Below, piece after piece: positions 1 through 8,978 of a stretch of DNA of 64,000 nucleotides. Position numbers and translations under genes: made by a program. The DNA comes from Brachybacterium sp. EE-P12 (GTDB taxonomy: Bacteria; Actinomycetota; Actinomycetes; Actinomycetales; Dermabacteraceae), in NCBI RefSeq assembly GCF_003711805.1, contig NZ_QXCP01000005.1, positions 186,001 through 250,000 of the forward strand, in the 5' to 3' direction. Numbering within the stretch: the first letter of the stretch is position 1; each line of letters starts with the position of its first letter. The notes under the pieces were generated by a model. That model saw only the letters and a list, made by a program, of their open reading frames with translations, was not told the origin of the DNA and searched no databases.

Positions 1-255
1 CCCGTCTGGGCGATCGGCACGGGAGAGGTCGCGACCCCGGACGACGCCCAGGAGGTGTGCGCTGCGATCCGCGAGGCGCTGCGGGCGATGCACGGCGACG
101 CCGTGGCCGACGCGGTCCGCGTCCTGTACGGCGGCAGCGTGAAGTCCTCCAACGTGGGCGAGCTCATGCAGCGCGCCGACGTCGACGGCGCACTCGTCGG
201 CGGGGCGTCGCTCAAGGCCGAGGAGTTCGCCAAGATCGCGGGTTTCCAGGGCTGA
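1..255 (+). CDS. tpiA: Triosephosphate isomerase, C-terminal part (cut by window edge)
   Basis: Interconverts dihydroxyacetone phosphate and glyceraldehyde 3-phosphate in the cytoplasm. Only the last 84 residues are present, read in frame 1 from the first base. The fragment opens with the mobile catalytic loop (VWAIGTG, fragment residues 2-8) and carries the phosphate-binding YGGSVK motif followed by a GGASLK motif, the normal C-terminal order for the family. secG follows after 164 bases, the usual actinobacterial arrangement in which gap and pgk would lie further upstream. The start codon and the N-terminal catalytic lysine and histidine are outside the window. Confidence 0.97.
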   Translation, partial: PVWAIGTGEVATPDDAQEVCAAIREALRAMHGDAVADAVRVLYGGSVKSSNVGELMQRADVDGALVGGASLKAEEFAKIAGFQG

Positions 256-374
256 TCTCGGCACTGTCCCGGACGGCCGGTCGAACGGCCGTCCGGGAGC
301 GCGGAGCCCGGCGAGCCCGGGCGACGTGCTGAGAGGCACGCGGGCCGGATCCTTCCGGGGCCCGGCCCGTGCCG

Positions 375-380
375 TATGCT
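375..380 (+). promoter_or_regulatory. Probable -10 hexamer for secG
   Basis: TATGCT lies about 40 bases upstream of the secG GTG, which leaves a short leader carrying the GGAAGGG ribosome binding site. No clear -35 box is visible. Inferred from position and TANNNT form only. Confidence 0.4.
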
Positions 381-419
381 TGACCGGTCCGTCCGACTCC
401 GTGGAAGGGTGACCCCCGC

Positions 420-668
420 GTGGATCTGTCCCTGGTGAAGCTCGTCCTCCAGATCCTGCTGGCCGTGCTCGGCCTGCTCACGATCATGCTCGTGCTCCTG
501 CACAAGGGGCGCGGCGGCGGCCTGTCGGACATGTTCGGCGGCGGCGTGTCCTCCTCCGCGAGCGCGTCGGGCGTCGCCGAGCGCAACCTCAACCGTCTCA
601 CCGTGACGATCGCGGTGGCCTGGGGGCTGAGCGCCGTCGGCCTCGGCATCGTCGAGAAGTTCCTCTGA
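420..668 (+). CDS. secG: Preprotein translocase subunit SecG
   Basis: Small accessory subunit of the SecYEG protein-conducting channel in the cytoplasmic membrane. The 82-residue product is of typical actinobacterial SecG length. It has two hydrophobic segments (about residues 5-27 and 59-78) separated by a glycine/serine-rich cytoplasmic loop containing GRGGGLSDMFGGG, the family's hallmark. The GTG start is preceded by GGAAGGG about 8 bases upstream. A TATGCT hexamer at 375-380 could give it its own promoter apart from tpiA. A strong hairpin at 714-749 ends the unit. Confidence 0.95.
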   Translation: MDLSLVKLVLQILLAVLGLLTIMLVLLHKGRGGGLSDMFGGGVSSSASASGVAERNLNRLTVTIAVAWGLSAVGLGIVEKFL

Positions 669-713
669 GCGGCAGGGCGGCCGTCGGCTGACGGCTCCGC
701 CCCGCCGCACGGC

Positions 714-749
714 GAACGGGCCGGTCACCTCACGGTGACCGGCCCGTTC
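714..749. terminator. Strong bidirectional hairpin between secG and opcA-pgl
   Basis: Perfect 16-bp inverted repeat (714-729 and 734-749) with a 4-base loop TCAC. It follows secG, so it probably terminates the tpiA-secG unit, and being symmetric it could also stop transcripts arriving from the opposite strand. There is no long T tract, as is common in GC-rich actinobacteria. Confidence 0.85.
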
Positions 750-839
750 CGCATGCCGGGGCCTCGCGAGGGCCGCGCTTCCCGCCGCGCTCGGGCGCGA
801 CCGGGTTCCTCACACGGTGCCACGGCCCGGTCAGCGGCG

Positions 840-917
840 GTTACCCGAAGGTATCCAGTGTGGGGTGTCGGTATGGCGCAGAATTCCGACACGCCACACT
901 GGATACCCAGGAGTAAC
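840..917. repeat. 78-bp interrupted palindrome of unknown function
   Basis: Two 22-base arms (850-871 and 886-907) are inverted copies with one mismatch, separated by 14 bases. After five unpaired bases on each side the pairing resumes with GTTAC at 840-844 against GTAAC at 913-917. It is far longer and less compact than the terminator at 714-749 and lies between that terminator and the 3' end of opcA-pgl. It could be an extragenic palindromic repeat, the remnant of a small mobile element, or a dimeric protein-binding site. No coding sequence is convincing here. Confidence 0.8.
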
Positions 918-927
918 ACCGATGACA

Positions 928-1000
928 GCGGGGCGGCCGGCGGCTCAAGGGGCGGGCGGCCGGCGGCTCAAGGGGCGGGCGGCCGGGGCCTCGGTGTCGC
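928..1000 (+). repeat. Short tandem repeat, unit about 23 bp
   Basis: A GC-rich unit containing GGCGGCTCAAGGGGCGG occurs twice in full plus partial copies, and a truncated copy (GGGCGGCCGGCGGC) recurs at about 1010-1023 inside the 3' end of opcA-pgl. This looks like replication slippage just downstream of the opcA-pgl stop codon. No function is apparent. Confidence 0.7.
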
Positions 1001-2719
1001 TCAGCCAGCGGGGCGGCCGGCGGCGGCCTCGTCGAGCACCCAGATGGTGGACTCCAGGCCCCGCACGGCGGAGGCGGGCACTGCCCACGGGTCCACGGCG
1101 GCGTGCGCGTCGCGCACGGCCTCGGCCTTCTCGGCCCCGGCCACGAGCAGCGCCACATGGCGCGAGGAGTTCAACACCGGCCAGGTCAGCGAGATCCGCT
1201 CCGACGGCGGCTTCGGCGAGCCGGTCACCGCGACGGCGCTGGCGAGCACGTTCTCCTGCCCGGGGTGCTGCGGGAACAGCGAGGCGATGTGGCCGTCCGG
1301 CCCCATCCCCAGCAGCAGCACGTCGAAGAACGCCTGTCCGCGGGTGCGGAAGGGCTCGTCGCCGCCCATCTGGTCCAGCTGCTGGCCGTACCAGGCCGCG
1401 GCGTCCTCGAGGGACATGCCGTCGGCGGGGGAGGGCATGATGTGGACGTTCCGCGCCGGGAGCCCGTCCTGCTCGCGCAGCACGTCCAGGAGGCTCTTGC
1501 GCACGCCCACCTCGTTGCGCTCGCTGGAGTCGGGGTCGACGAAGCGCTCGTCGCCCCACCACAGGTGCAGTCGGGTCATGTCGACCCCCGCGGCGCGCAG
1601 CGCGGCGGGCAGCGCCGCCGCGGTGAGGGTGCCGACGGTGCCGCCGGTGAGCACCAGGTGAGCCTGCGGCCGGGACTCGAGCGCCTCGGCGAGCTGCTCC
1701 GCGGCGGCGGAGGCGGCGGTCGCGGCGACCGCGTCCGCGTCGGCGACCACGACGTCCTGCGGGGCGGGCTTGCCGCTCGCGAAGGTCGCGGGGTCGTCGA
1801 TGCCGGAGAAGGCGGCGCCGAGCACCTCGCCGTAGACCTCGTCGGGGTCCAGGCGGCGCAGCTCCTCGGTGACGAGCTCCGCGAGGGTGCGGCGCGGCAT
1901 CGTCACGTGCTGACCCTGGTCGTCCCCGGGCAGCCTCATGATGATCGAGTCGTCGCTGACGCGGCTGAGCTCGATCGTGCCGTCCTCGCGCACCAGGCGC
2001 ACCGCGTGCACGCCGGCGAAGTCGGGATCGGCCTCGGGCGGCGGCACGATCGAGGCCGTCACGCCGAGGGTGTGCTCGAGCCAGGTCGCCATCAGCAGCA
2101 CCGAGGGGTCGCCCTCGGTGCCGGCGACCTCGATCGCGGTGGGGGTCGAGACCGGCGGGACCTCGTAGGCGCTCGCGACGAGGCCGCGCCAGCGGGTCAG
2201 ACGCGCCCAGGCGAAGTCCGAGTCGCCGCTGGCGTAGCCGCGGCGCAGGCGCTTGAGGGTCCCCAGCGGGTCCGCGCAGGCGGCCGAGTCGGTGATGCGG
2301 CGCTGGGACATCGAGCCGAGCACGTCATGGACGGGGGAGGACGGGGCGTTCTCCGGCCACCAGGTGACGATCGGCGCATCGGGCAGCAGCAGCGCCATGA
2401 CCAGGGTGTCCAGGGACCACAGCACGTCTCCGCGGGCCTGGAGGATCACGATCTCGCCGGCGCCCGCGTCCCGGCCCACGCGGATCTCCGCGTCGAGGCC
2501 GGAGGTCTCGGCGTCAGGATCGGCGTCCACCACGATGACCCGCGCGGGATGCTCGTGGCTCGCGGCGATAGCGGCCTCGAGCGGCTCCTCGATGTCCTCG
2601 GTCGAGATGATGATCAGGGTGAGGACCCGGCCGATGGTGTTCTCGCCGAAGGTCTCCCGCATCTCGGTCATGGTCTTGTCGACCGCGGACGCGGTGGTGT
2701 CGGTCAGGGTGGTGATCAC
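1001..2719 (-). CDS. opcA-pgl: Fused OpcA (G6PDH assembly protein) and 6-phosphogluconolactonase
   Basis: A single uninterrupted 572-residue frame joins two oxidative pentose-phosphate proteins. Residues 1 to about 310 match OpcA, the actinobacterial factor needed for glucose-6-phosphate dehydrogenase assembly or redox response (GENTIGRVLTL, VTWWPENAP, RRITDSA). Residues about 318-572 are a full 6-phosphogluconolactonase, which hydrolyses 6-phosphogluconolactone: LTGGT at 357-361, WWGDERFV at 387-394 and GMGPDGHIASLFP at 471-483. The linker at about 310-322 is short and alanine/proline-rich. The GTG start overlaps the zwf stop (GTGA), so the enzyme for the preceding step is translationally coupled. 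In most actinobacteria opcA and pgl are separate adjacent genes. Both halves look intact, so I read this as a true fusion, barring a sequencing error at the junction. Confidence 0.93.
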   Translation of the reverse strand: MITTLTDTTASAVDKTMTEMRETFGENTIGRVLTLIIISTEDIEEPLEAAIAASHEHPARVIVVDADPDAETSGLDAEIRVGRDAGAGEIVILQARGDVLWSLDTLVMALLLPDAPIVTWWPENAPSSPVHDVLGSMSQRRITDSAACADPLGTLKRLRRGYASGDSDFAWARLTRWRGLVASAYEVPPVSTPTAIEVAGTEGDPSVLLMATWLEHTLGVTASIVPPPEADPDFAGVHAVRLVREDGTIELSRVSDDSIIMRLPGDDQGQHVTMPRRTLAELVTEELRRLDPDEVYGEVLGAAFSGIDDPATFASGKPAPQDVVVADADAVAATAASAAAEQLAEALESRPQAHLVLTGGTVGTLTAAALPAALRAAGVDMTRLHLWWGDERFVDPDSSERNEVGVRKSLLDVLREQDGLPARNVHIMPSPADGMSLEDAAAWYGQQLDQMGGDEPFRTRGQAFFDVLLLGMGPDGHIASLFPQHPGQENVLASAVAVTGSPKPPSERISLTWPVLNSSRHVALLVAGAEKAEAVRDAHAAVDPWAVPASAVRGLESTIWVLDEAAAGRPAG

Positions 2720-4269
2720 GGTCGCCTCCAGGTGCGCCCGTCACGGGCGAGCATGTCGTGTGCGGTGTCGGGGCCCCAGGAGCCCGGACGATAGGGCGCG
2801 GGGTCGAGGTTCTCGGCCCAGAACTCGGTGATGGGGTCGAGGATCTTCCAGGAGAGCTCGACCTCCTTCTGGCGCGGGAACAGCGGCGGGTCTCCCAGCA
2901 GCATGTCGAGGATCAGCCGCTCGTACGCCTCGGGGGACTCCTCGGTGAAGTTCATGCCGTAGGCGAAGTCCATCGTCACGTCCCGCACCTCCATCTGGGT
3001 GCCGGGCACCTTGGAGCCGAAGCGCATGGTGACGCCCTCGTCGGGCTGGACGCGGATCACGATCGCGTTCTGGCCGAGGTCCGCGGTGTCGGTCGAGTGG
3101 AAGGGCAGGAACGGGGCGCGCTTGAACACGACCGCGATCTCCGTGACCCGTCGGCCGAGGCGCTTGCCGGCGCGCAGGTAGAAGGGCACACCGGCCCAGC
3201 GGCGCGTGGCGATGTCAAGGCGCATCGCGGCGAAGGTCTCGGTGGTGGAGTCGGCGGGGATGCCGTCCTCCTCGAGATAGGGGCGCACCTCCTCGCCGCC
3301 CTGCCAGCCGCCGACGTACTGGCCGCGCGCGGTGTGCAGCGCGAGGTCCTCCGGCAGCTCGACGGCGGCGAGCACCTTCTCCTTCTCGGCGCGCAGGTCG
3401 CTCGCGCGGAAGGTGACCGGCTCCTCCATCGCGGTGAGGGCGAGCAGCTGCAGGAGGTGGTTCTGGATCACGTCACGGGCGGTGCCGATGCCGTCGTAGT
3501 AGCCGGCGCGGGAGCCGATGCCGATGTCCTCGGCCATCGTGATCTGCACGTGGTCGACGTAGTTCGCGTTCCAGATCGGCTCGAACAGCTGGTTCGAGAA
3601 CCGCAGCGCCATGATGTTCTGGACGGTCTCCTTGCCCAGGTAGTGGTCGATGCGGAAGACGTCCTCGGGGCGGAACACCTTCTCGACCACGTCGTTGAGC
3701 TCCCGCGCGGAGGCGAGGTCGTGCCCGAACGGCTTCTCGATGACGACGCGGCGCCAGGAGCCGTCCTGCGGGGTGTTCAGCCCCGAGTTCGCGAGCTGCC
3801 CGCACACCTGGGGGAAGGCGTCCGGCGGGATCGAGAGGTAGAAGGCGTGGTTGCCGCCGGTGCCGCGCGTGCGGTCCAGCTCGCTGACGACCTCGGTGAG
3901 CCGCTCGAAGGCGGCGGTGTCGTCGAAGGTGCCGGTCACGAAGCGCAGACCGCCGCGCAGCTGCTCGAAGACGCTCTCCTCGAAGCCGGTGCGGGAGTGC
4001 TCGGACACGGACTTCTCGACGTAGTCGGCGAAGTCGTCGTCGGACCAGTCGCGACGGCCGTAGCCGACGAGGCCGAAGCTCGGCGGGAGCAGCCCGCGGT
4101 GGGTGAGGTCGTAGATCGCCGGCAGAAGCTTCTTGCGGGCGAGGTCGCCGGTGACGCCGAACATCACCATGGAGCTGGGCCCGGCGATCAGGGGCAGGCG
4201 ACGGTCGCGCGGATCCCGCAGCGGGTTCGGCGCGCCGGCCGCGGTGGCGGGGGTGGGGGAGTCGGTCAC
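2716..4269 (-). CDS. zwf: Glucose-6-phosphate 1-dehydrogenase
   Basis: Oxidises glucose 6-phosphate to 6-phosphogluconolactone with NADP, the entry step of the oxidative pentose-phosphate pathway. With the GTG start at 4269 the product is 517 residues, normal for the family. The N-terminal Rossmann motif GVTGDLA is at 38-44, EKPFG at 178-182 and the substrate/catalytic signature RIDHYLGKE at 206-214. A GAAAGGA ribosome site precedes this GTG; a longer frame reaching 4305 has no such site and adds an unconserved extension. The gene follows tal on the same strand past a hairpin (4300-4331) and is coupled to opcA-pgl by a 4-base overlap. Confidence 0.97.
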   Translation of the reverse strand: MTDSPTPATAAGAPNPLRDPRDRRLPLIAGPSSMVMFGVTGDLARKKLLPAIYDLTHRGLLPPSFGLVGYGRRDWSDDDFADYVEKSVSEHSRTGFEESVFEQLRGGLRFVTGTFDDTAAFERLTEVVSELDRTRGTGGNHAFYLSIPPDAFPQVCGQLANSGLNTPQDGSWRRVVIEKPFGHDLASARELNDVVEKVFRPEDVFRIDHYLGKETVQNIMALRFSNQLFEPIWNANYVDHVQITMAEDIGIGSRAGYYDGIGTARDVIQNHLLQLLALTAMEEPVTFRASDLRAEKEKVLAAVELPEDLALHTARGQYVGGWQGGEEVRPYLEEDGIPADSTTETFAAMRLDIATRRWAGVPFYLRAGKRLGRRVTEIAVVFKRAPFLPFHSTDTADLGQNAIVIRVQPDEGVTMRFGSKVPGTQMEVRDVTMDFAYGMNFTEESPEAYERLILDMLLGDPPLFPRQKEVELSWKILDPITEFWAENLDPAPYRPGSWGPDTAHDMLARDGRTWRRP

Positions 4270-4299
4270 GATGGTCCTTTCTCGGACACGGGACGGCGG

Positions 4300-4331
4300 G
4301 AGCACGGATCCGCCGCGGCGGATCCGTGCTC
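4300..4331 (-). terminator. Hairpin between tal and zwf
   Basis: 15-base arms (4300-4314 and 4317-4331) are perfect inverted copies with an effectively 4-base loop. It sits directly after the tal stop and 30 bases before the zwf start, so it may end or attenuate transcription from tkt-tal and leave zwf-opcA-pgl partly independent. Confidence 0.75.
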
Positions 4332-4342
4332 CGGCGGGCGGA

Positions 4343-5455
4343 TCAGGCGCGCGCGGCCTCGACGGACGCGGAGACCGTCTCCAGCAGCTCGTTCCAGGCC
4401 TTCTCGAACTTCTCGACGCCCTCGCGCTCGAGGACGGCGAAGACGTCGGCGAGGTCGACCCCGGCCTCGCCGATGCGCTCGAGCACGGCCTCGCCGGTGG
4501 TCGCGGTCTCGGCCGACAGCGGGGCCTTGAGCTCGGCGTGGTCGGCGGCGGCCTCGAGGGTCTTCTCCGGCATGGTGTTCACGGTCGGGTCCGCGACGAG
4601 GGAGTCGACGTAGAGCGTGTCGGAGTAGTCGGGGTTCTTGACCCCGGTGGACGCCCACAGCGCGCGCTGCACGTTCGCGCCCTTCGCCGAGAGGGCCTCG
4701 AAGCGCTCGGAGCCGAAGGCGGAGAGGTACACGCCGAAGGCGGCCTGGGCGTTGGCGACGCCGGCCTGGCCCTTGAGCTGGGCGGCCTCGCCGCCGAGGG
4801 CGTCCAGGCGCGCGTCGATCTCGGTGTCGACGCGGGAGACGAAGAACGAGGCGACCGAGTGGATGGTGGAGAGGTCCCTGCCGGCCTCCGCGGCCTGCTC
4901 GAGGCCGGTGAGATAGGCGTCGATCACGGCCTCGTAGCGCTCGACCGAGAAGATCAGGGTGACGTTCACGCTGATGCCCGCGGCGGTCACGGCGGTGATC
5001 GCGGGCAGGCCCTCCTCGGTGGCGGGGATCTTGATCATGACGTTCTCACGGCCGACGAGCTCGAAGAGGTGCTCGGCCTGCGCGATCGTCTTCTCCGTCT
5101 CGTGGGCCAGGCGCGGGTCCACCTCGATGCTGACGCGGCCGTCGAAGCCCTTGGAAGCGGCGTAGGCGTCGGCGAAGAGGTCCGCGGCCTCGCGCACGTC
5201 GTCGGTGGTGAGCACCTCGATGACCTCGTCGACGTCCTTGCCCTCGCCGGCGAGGCGGGCGATGTCGGCGTCGTACTCCTCGGAGCCGGAGATCGCGGCC
5301 TGGAAGATCGAGGGGTTCGTGGTCACGCCCACGATGTTGCGGGTGGCGACGAGCTCGGCGAGGTTGCCGGTGCGCAGGCGTGTGCGTGAGAGGTCGTCGA
5401 GCCAGATGGAGACGCCGGCATCGGTGAGGGCCTGGGTGGAGGGGTTCTGGGTCAT
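4343..5455 (-). CDS. tal: Transaldolase
   Basis: Transfers a dihydroxyacetone unit between sugar phosphates in the non-oxidative pentose-phosphate pathway. The 370-residue length fits the long actinobacterial/cyanobacterial transaldolase subfamily. Recognisable motifs are TNPSIFQ (46-52), EVDPRL (111-116) and IKIPATEEG, whose lysine at about 142 forms the Schiff base. The ATG at 5455 is chosen because GGAAGGA lies just upstream; an in-frame extension to 5533 reads as low-complexity leader. It lies between tkt and zwf on the same strand, a classic actinobacterial tkt-tal-zwf-opcA-pgl order. Confidence 0.96.
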   Translation of the reverse strand: MTQNPSTQALTDAGVSIWLDDLSRTRLRTGNLAELVATRNIVGVTTNPSIFQAAISGSEEYDADIARLAGEGKDVDEVIEVLTTDDVREAADLFADAYAASKGFDGRVSIEVDPRLAHETEKTIAQAEHLFELVGRENVMIKIPATEEGLPAITAVTAAGISVNVTLIFSVERYEAVIDAYLTGLEQAAEAGRDLSTIHSVASFFVSRVDTEIDARLDALGGEAAQLKGQAGVANAQAAFGVYLSAFGSERFEALSAKGANVQRALWASTGVKNPDYSDTLYVDSLVADPTVNTMPEKTLEAAADHAELKAPLSAETATTGEAVLERIGEAGVDLADVFAVLEREGVEKFEKAWNELLETVSASVEAARA

Positions 5456-5597
5456 GACGTTCCTTCCGGGCGCTGGGCGCCCTGGGTCGCATCTGCTGTC
5501 GTCGTGGTCAACGCCCTCGTGGGACTCCGGCATCCAGGAGGTGTCCGGAGGAACACCGCGGCGGCCGCAGCGCGAGGGGATGGGGGAGGGGAGAGAG

Positions 5598-5629
5598 GCG
5601 GGGGCGGGACCTGGCGGTCCCGCCCCCGC
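5598..5629 (-). terminator. Hairpin downstream of tkt
   Basis: Perfect 14-bp GC stem (5598-5611 with 5616-5629) and a 4-base loop, 6 bases beyond the tkt stop. It probably reduces read-through from tkt into tal, which starts 140 bases further on. Confidence 0.75.
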
Positions 5630-5635
5630 GGCGGA

Positions 5636-7735
5636 TCAGGCGCCGGCCGCTGCCAGCGACTCCTCGGCCGCCTCGACGACGGCCTCGGGGGTGAAGCCGT
5701 ACTCGCGGAACAGCGTCTTCGCGTCGGCGGAGGCGCCGTAGTGCTCGAGCGAGACGGCCCGGCCGTGCACGCCGAGGAAGCGGTGCCACGGCATCGCGAT
5801 GCCGGCCTCGACGGTGACGCGGGCGGTCACGGAGGAGGGGAGCACGGACTCCTTGTACTCCTCGGACTGCTCGTCGAACCACTCGACCGACGGCATGGAG
5901 ACCAGGCGGGTCGGGGTCCCCGCGGCCTCGAGCCGCTTCTGCGCCTCGGCCGCGTACTGCACCTCGGAGCCGGTGGCGATGAGGATCACCTTCGGGTCGC
6001 CGCTGGAGGCGTCCTTCATGACGTACCCGCCCTTGGCGACGTTCTCCGCCGAGGCGTACTCGGTGCGGTCGAAGGTGGGCAGAGCCTGGCGGGACAGGAG
6101 CAGGCCGACGGGTCCGCTGTCCCGCTCCAGCAGCACCTTCCACGCCTGCGCGGTCTCGTTCGCGTCGGCCGGGCGGACGATCGAGAGGTTCGGGATCGCG
6201 CGGTAGGCGGCGAAGTGCTCGACCGGCTGGTGGGTCGGGCCGTCCTCGCCCAGACCGATGGAGTCGTGGGTCCACACGTAGGTGACCGGGGTCCTCATCA
6301 GCGAGGCGAGGCGCACGGCGCCCCGCATGTAGTCGGCGAACTGGAAGAAGGTGCCGCCGTAGGGGCGGGTCAGCCCGTGCAGCGAGATCCCGGAGAGGAT
6401 CGCGCCCATGCCGTGCTCGCGGATGCCGAAGTGGAGGGTGCGGCCGTACTCGTCGCCGGGGAAGTCCTCGGAGCCGATCTCCTCGGGCAGGAACGACGGC
6501 TCGCCCTTCATGGTGGTGTTGTTCGAGCCGGCGAGGTCGGCGGAGCCGCCCCACAGCTCGGGCATGACCGCGGCGAGGTCGCCGAGGACCTTGCCGGAGG
6601 CGGCGCGGGTGGCGACGCCCTTCTCGTCGGCCTCGAAGGTCGGGAACGCCTCGGCGAAGCCCTCGGGCAGCTCGCGGGCGACCAGGCGGTCCAGCAGCGC
6701 GGCCTTCTCCGGGTCGGCGGTGCGCCAGGCCTGGTAGCGCTCGTCCCACTCGGCCTTCGCCGTCGCGGCGCGCTCGGCGAGGGAGCGGGTGTGGGCGAGG
6801 ACGTCCTCGTCGACCTGGAAGCTCTGCTCGACGTCGAAGCCGATGGCCTCCTTGAGGCCCTTGACGCCCTCGGGGCCGAGCTTCGCGCCGTGCACGGCGC
6901 CCTTGCCCTGGAGCTCGGGGATGGGCCAGCCGATGACGGTGCGCAGGCGGATGAAGGTGGGCTTGTCGGTGACCTTCTGGCCCTCGAGGATCGCGTCCTT
7001 CAGCGCGGCGACGTCCTCGACGTAGCCGGTGCCTCCCTGGGTCCAGTCCACGGTGCGCACGTCCCAGCCGTAGGCCTCGTAGCGCGCGGCGGTGTCCTCG
7101 GTGAACGCGATCGAGGTGTCGCCCTCGATCGAGATCTCGTTGTCGTCCCACAGGACGATGAGGTTGCCGAGCTGCTGCGTGCCCGCGAGGGAGCTCGCCT
7201 CGGAGGAGACGCCCTCCTGCAGGTCGCCGTCGGAGGCGATCACGTAGGTGAAGTGGTCGAAGGGGCTCGTGCCGGGAGCGGCGTCGGGGTCGAGCAGGCC
7301 GCGCTCGCGGCGCTGGGCCATGGCCATGCCGACGGCCGAGGAGATGCCCTGGCCGAGCGGGCCGGTGGTGATCTCCACGCCCTCGGTGTGGAAGTTCTCG
7401 GGGTGGCCGGGGGTCTTCGAGCCCCAGGTGCGCAGCTCCTCGATGTCCTTCTTCTCGAGGCCGAAGCCGCCGAGGAAGAGCTGGATGTACTGGGTCAGGC
7501 TCGAGTGGCCGGCGGAGAGGACGAAGCGGTCGCGGCCCAGCCAGGCCGGGTCCGCGGGGTCGTGACGCATGACGTCCTGGTAGAGCAGGTACGCCGCCGG
7601 GGCGAGGCTGACGGCGGTGCCGGGATGGCCGTTGCCGACCTTCTCCACCGCGTCGGCGGCCAGGACGCGGACGGTGTCGACCGCCCGCTTGTCGAGCTCG
7701 GTCCAGCCCTCGGGGGCCCTGAAGTTCTCCGTCAT
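5636..7735 (-). CDS. tkt: Transketolase
   Basis: Thiamine-diphosphate enzyme that moves two-carbon ketol units between sugar phosphates. The 699-residue product carries GHPGT (36-40), the cofactor-binding segment beginning GDLQEG (170-175) and ending DDNEISI (197-203), and FGIREHGMGA in the pyrimidine domain, in the right order for a full enzyme. The ATG at 7735 has an AAAGGAT ribosome site; a much longer reading frame upstream overlaps ctaB and is not real. First gene of the minus-strand pentose-phosphate block and divergent from ctaB. Confidence 0.97.
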   Translation of the reverse strand: MTENFRAPEGWTELDKRAVDTVRVLAADAVEKVGNGHPGTAVSLAPAAYLLYQDVMRHDPADPAWLGRDRFVLSAGHSSLTQYIQLFLGGFGLEKKDIEELRTWGSKTPGHPENFHTEGVEITTGPLGQGISSAVGMAMAQRRERGLLDPDAAPGTSPFDHFTYVIASDGDLQEGVSSEASSLAGTQQLGNLIVLWDDNEISIEGDTSIAFTEDTAARYEAYGWDVRTVDWTQGGTGYVEDVAALKDAILEGQKVTDKPTFIRLRTVIGWPIPELQGKGAVHGAKLGPEGVKGLKEAIGFDVEQSFQVDEDVLAHTRSLAERAATAKAEWDERYQAWRTADPEKAALLDRLVARELPEGFAEAFPTFEADEKGVATRAASGKVLGDLAAVMPELWGGSADLAGSNNTTMKGEPSFLPEEIGSEDFPGDEYGRTLHFGIREHGMGAILSGISLHGLTRPYGGTFFQFADYMRGAVRLASLMRTPVTYVWTHDSIGLGEDGPTHQPVEHFAAYRAIPNLSIVRPADANETAQAWKVLLERDSGPVGLLLSRQALPTFDRTEYASAENVAKGGYVMKDASSGDPKVILIATGSEVQYAAEAQKRLEAAGTPTRLVSMPSVEWFDEQSEEYKESVLPSSVTARVTVEAGIAMPWHRFLGVHGRAVSLEHYGASADAKTLFREYGFTPEAVVEAAEESLAAAGA

Positions 7736-8023
7736 GTCGTGGACATCCTTTCGCCGGGATGCGGCCGTCGCGGCCGCTCGGAAAGTACAGGCCTCGCCGC
7801 GCGGCGCCGGGGAACCGGCTGCGACGTGCGCGTTCCGCAGGCGAGACGACGGGGTACACCTTAGTCCGCGAGGCCGGTAGGGGTCATGCGCGTCCAGGCT
7901 GTTGCCGCCGTGGGCGGTGCCCACCGTCACCTTCGGCCTGCGCGCGCCTCCCGGGCGCTTCGGCCTAGACTGGGCGGTGCTCGCGCGATCGCGGGCCGTG
8001 ACGACGAGGAAGGACGGTGGGCG
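7736..8023. promoter_or_regulatory. Divergent tkt/ctaB intergenic region
   Basis: This 288-base gap holds the promoters for the pentose-phosphate block (minus) and ctaB (plus). On the plus strand TAGACT at 7966-7971 is a good -10 candidate for ctaB. On the minus strand a TACTTT hexamer (complement of about 7784-7789) could serve tkt. I see no riboswitch-like fold or small gene. Confidence 0.45.
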
Positions 8024-8974
8024 GTGACCGCCACCCAGGGTGCATCGCTGCGAGACGTTGGCCGGGACGGCGGGCGTCCTCCGCGGACCCTCCGCTCCGT
8101 CCTCGGCGCGTATGTCGCGCTGACCAAGCCGCGGATCATCGAGCTGCTGCTGATCACGACGGTCCCCACCATGTTCCTCGCGGCCGGGGGGTTCCCCTCG
8201 CCGTGGCTGATGATCGCGACGATGCTCGGCGGGTACCTCGCCGCCGGCGGCGCGAACACGCTGAACATGTACCTCGAGCGCGACATCGACGCGAAGATGA
8301 AGCGCACCCGCAACCGGCCGATCCCCTCGGGCGCCGTCACTCCGCGGGCCGCGCTGATCTTCGGGCTCACCCTCTCGGTGGTCTCCACGCTTTGGCTGGG
8401 CCTGCTGGTCAACTGGATGTCCGCCGCTCTCGGGCTCGGCGCCATCGCGCTGTACGTCGTCTTCTACACGATGATCCTCAAGCGCCGCACCAGCCAGAAC
8501 ATCGTCTGGGGCGGCATCGCGGGCTGCATGCCCGTGCTGATCGGCTGGTCGGCGGTGACCGGCACCGTCTCCTGGACCGCGGTGCTGCTGTTCCTGGTGA
8601 TCTTCTTCTGGACGCCCCCGCACTACTGGCCGCTCGCGGAGAAGTTCTCCTCCGACTACGCCAGGGCCGGCGTGCCGATGCTGCCGGTGGTCTCCTCCCG
8701 CACCAACGTCGCCGGCCAGATGCTCCTGCACACCGGCCTCATGATCGCCTCGAGCCTCGCGATCATCCCGCTGGGGGAGACCGGCTGGGTGTACGGGATC
8801 GTCGCACTCCTCTCCGGCGCCTGGTTCGGCTTCCTGGTGGTGCGCTACGCGCTGCGCGTGCGCCGCGGGCTGAGCGGGAAGGCGCTGGGGCCGATGAAGG
8901 TCTTCCACGGCTCGATCACCTATCTCACCGTGCTCTTCGTCGCCCTCGCGATCGACCCGTTCGTCACGTTCTGA
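8024..8974 (+). CDS. ctaB: Protoheme IX farnesyltransferase (heme O synthase)
   Basis: Adds a farnesyl group to heme B to make heme O for the aa3-type cytochrome oxidase. It is a UbiA-family membrane protein of 316 residues with eight to nine hydrophobic segments. The [17 protein letters not shown] segment (34-50) and the aspartate-rich prenyl-diphosphate site (N81 to about R96, with ERDIDAKM) are present, as is the second motif region [12 protein letters not shown]. The GTG at 8024 is chosen over an upstream ATG at 7886 because AGGAAGGA precedes it and conservation starts soon after. It sits next to tkt, a common actinobacterial position. ctaA is not in the window. Confidence 0.94.
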   Translation: MTATQGASLRDVGRDGGRPPRTLRSVLGAYVALTKPRIIELLLITTVPTMFLAAGGFPSPWLMIATMLGGYLAAGGANTLNMYLERDIDAKMKRTRNRPIPSGAVTPRAALIFGLTLSVVSTLWLGLLVNWMSAALGLGAIALYVVFYTMILKRRTSQNIVWGGIAGCMPVLIGWSAVTGTVSWTAVLLFLVIFFWTPPHYWPLAEKFSSDYARAGVPMLPVVSSRTNVAGQMLLHTGLMIASSLAIIPLGETGWVYGIVALLSGAWFGFLVVRYALRVRRGLSGKALGPMKVFHGSITYLTVLFVALAIDPFVTF

Positions 8975-8978
8975 CCCC

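Noticed and set aside
840..917. The long palindrome taken as a second terminator of secG
   Set aside because: A stronger compact hairpin already lies at 714-749, and the 14-base loop, long arms and lower GC content do not fit a terminator; kept as a repeat of unknown function.
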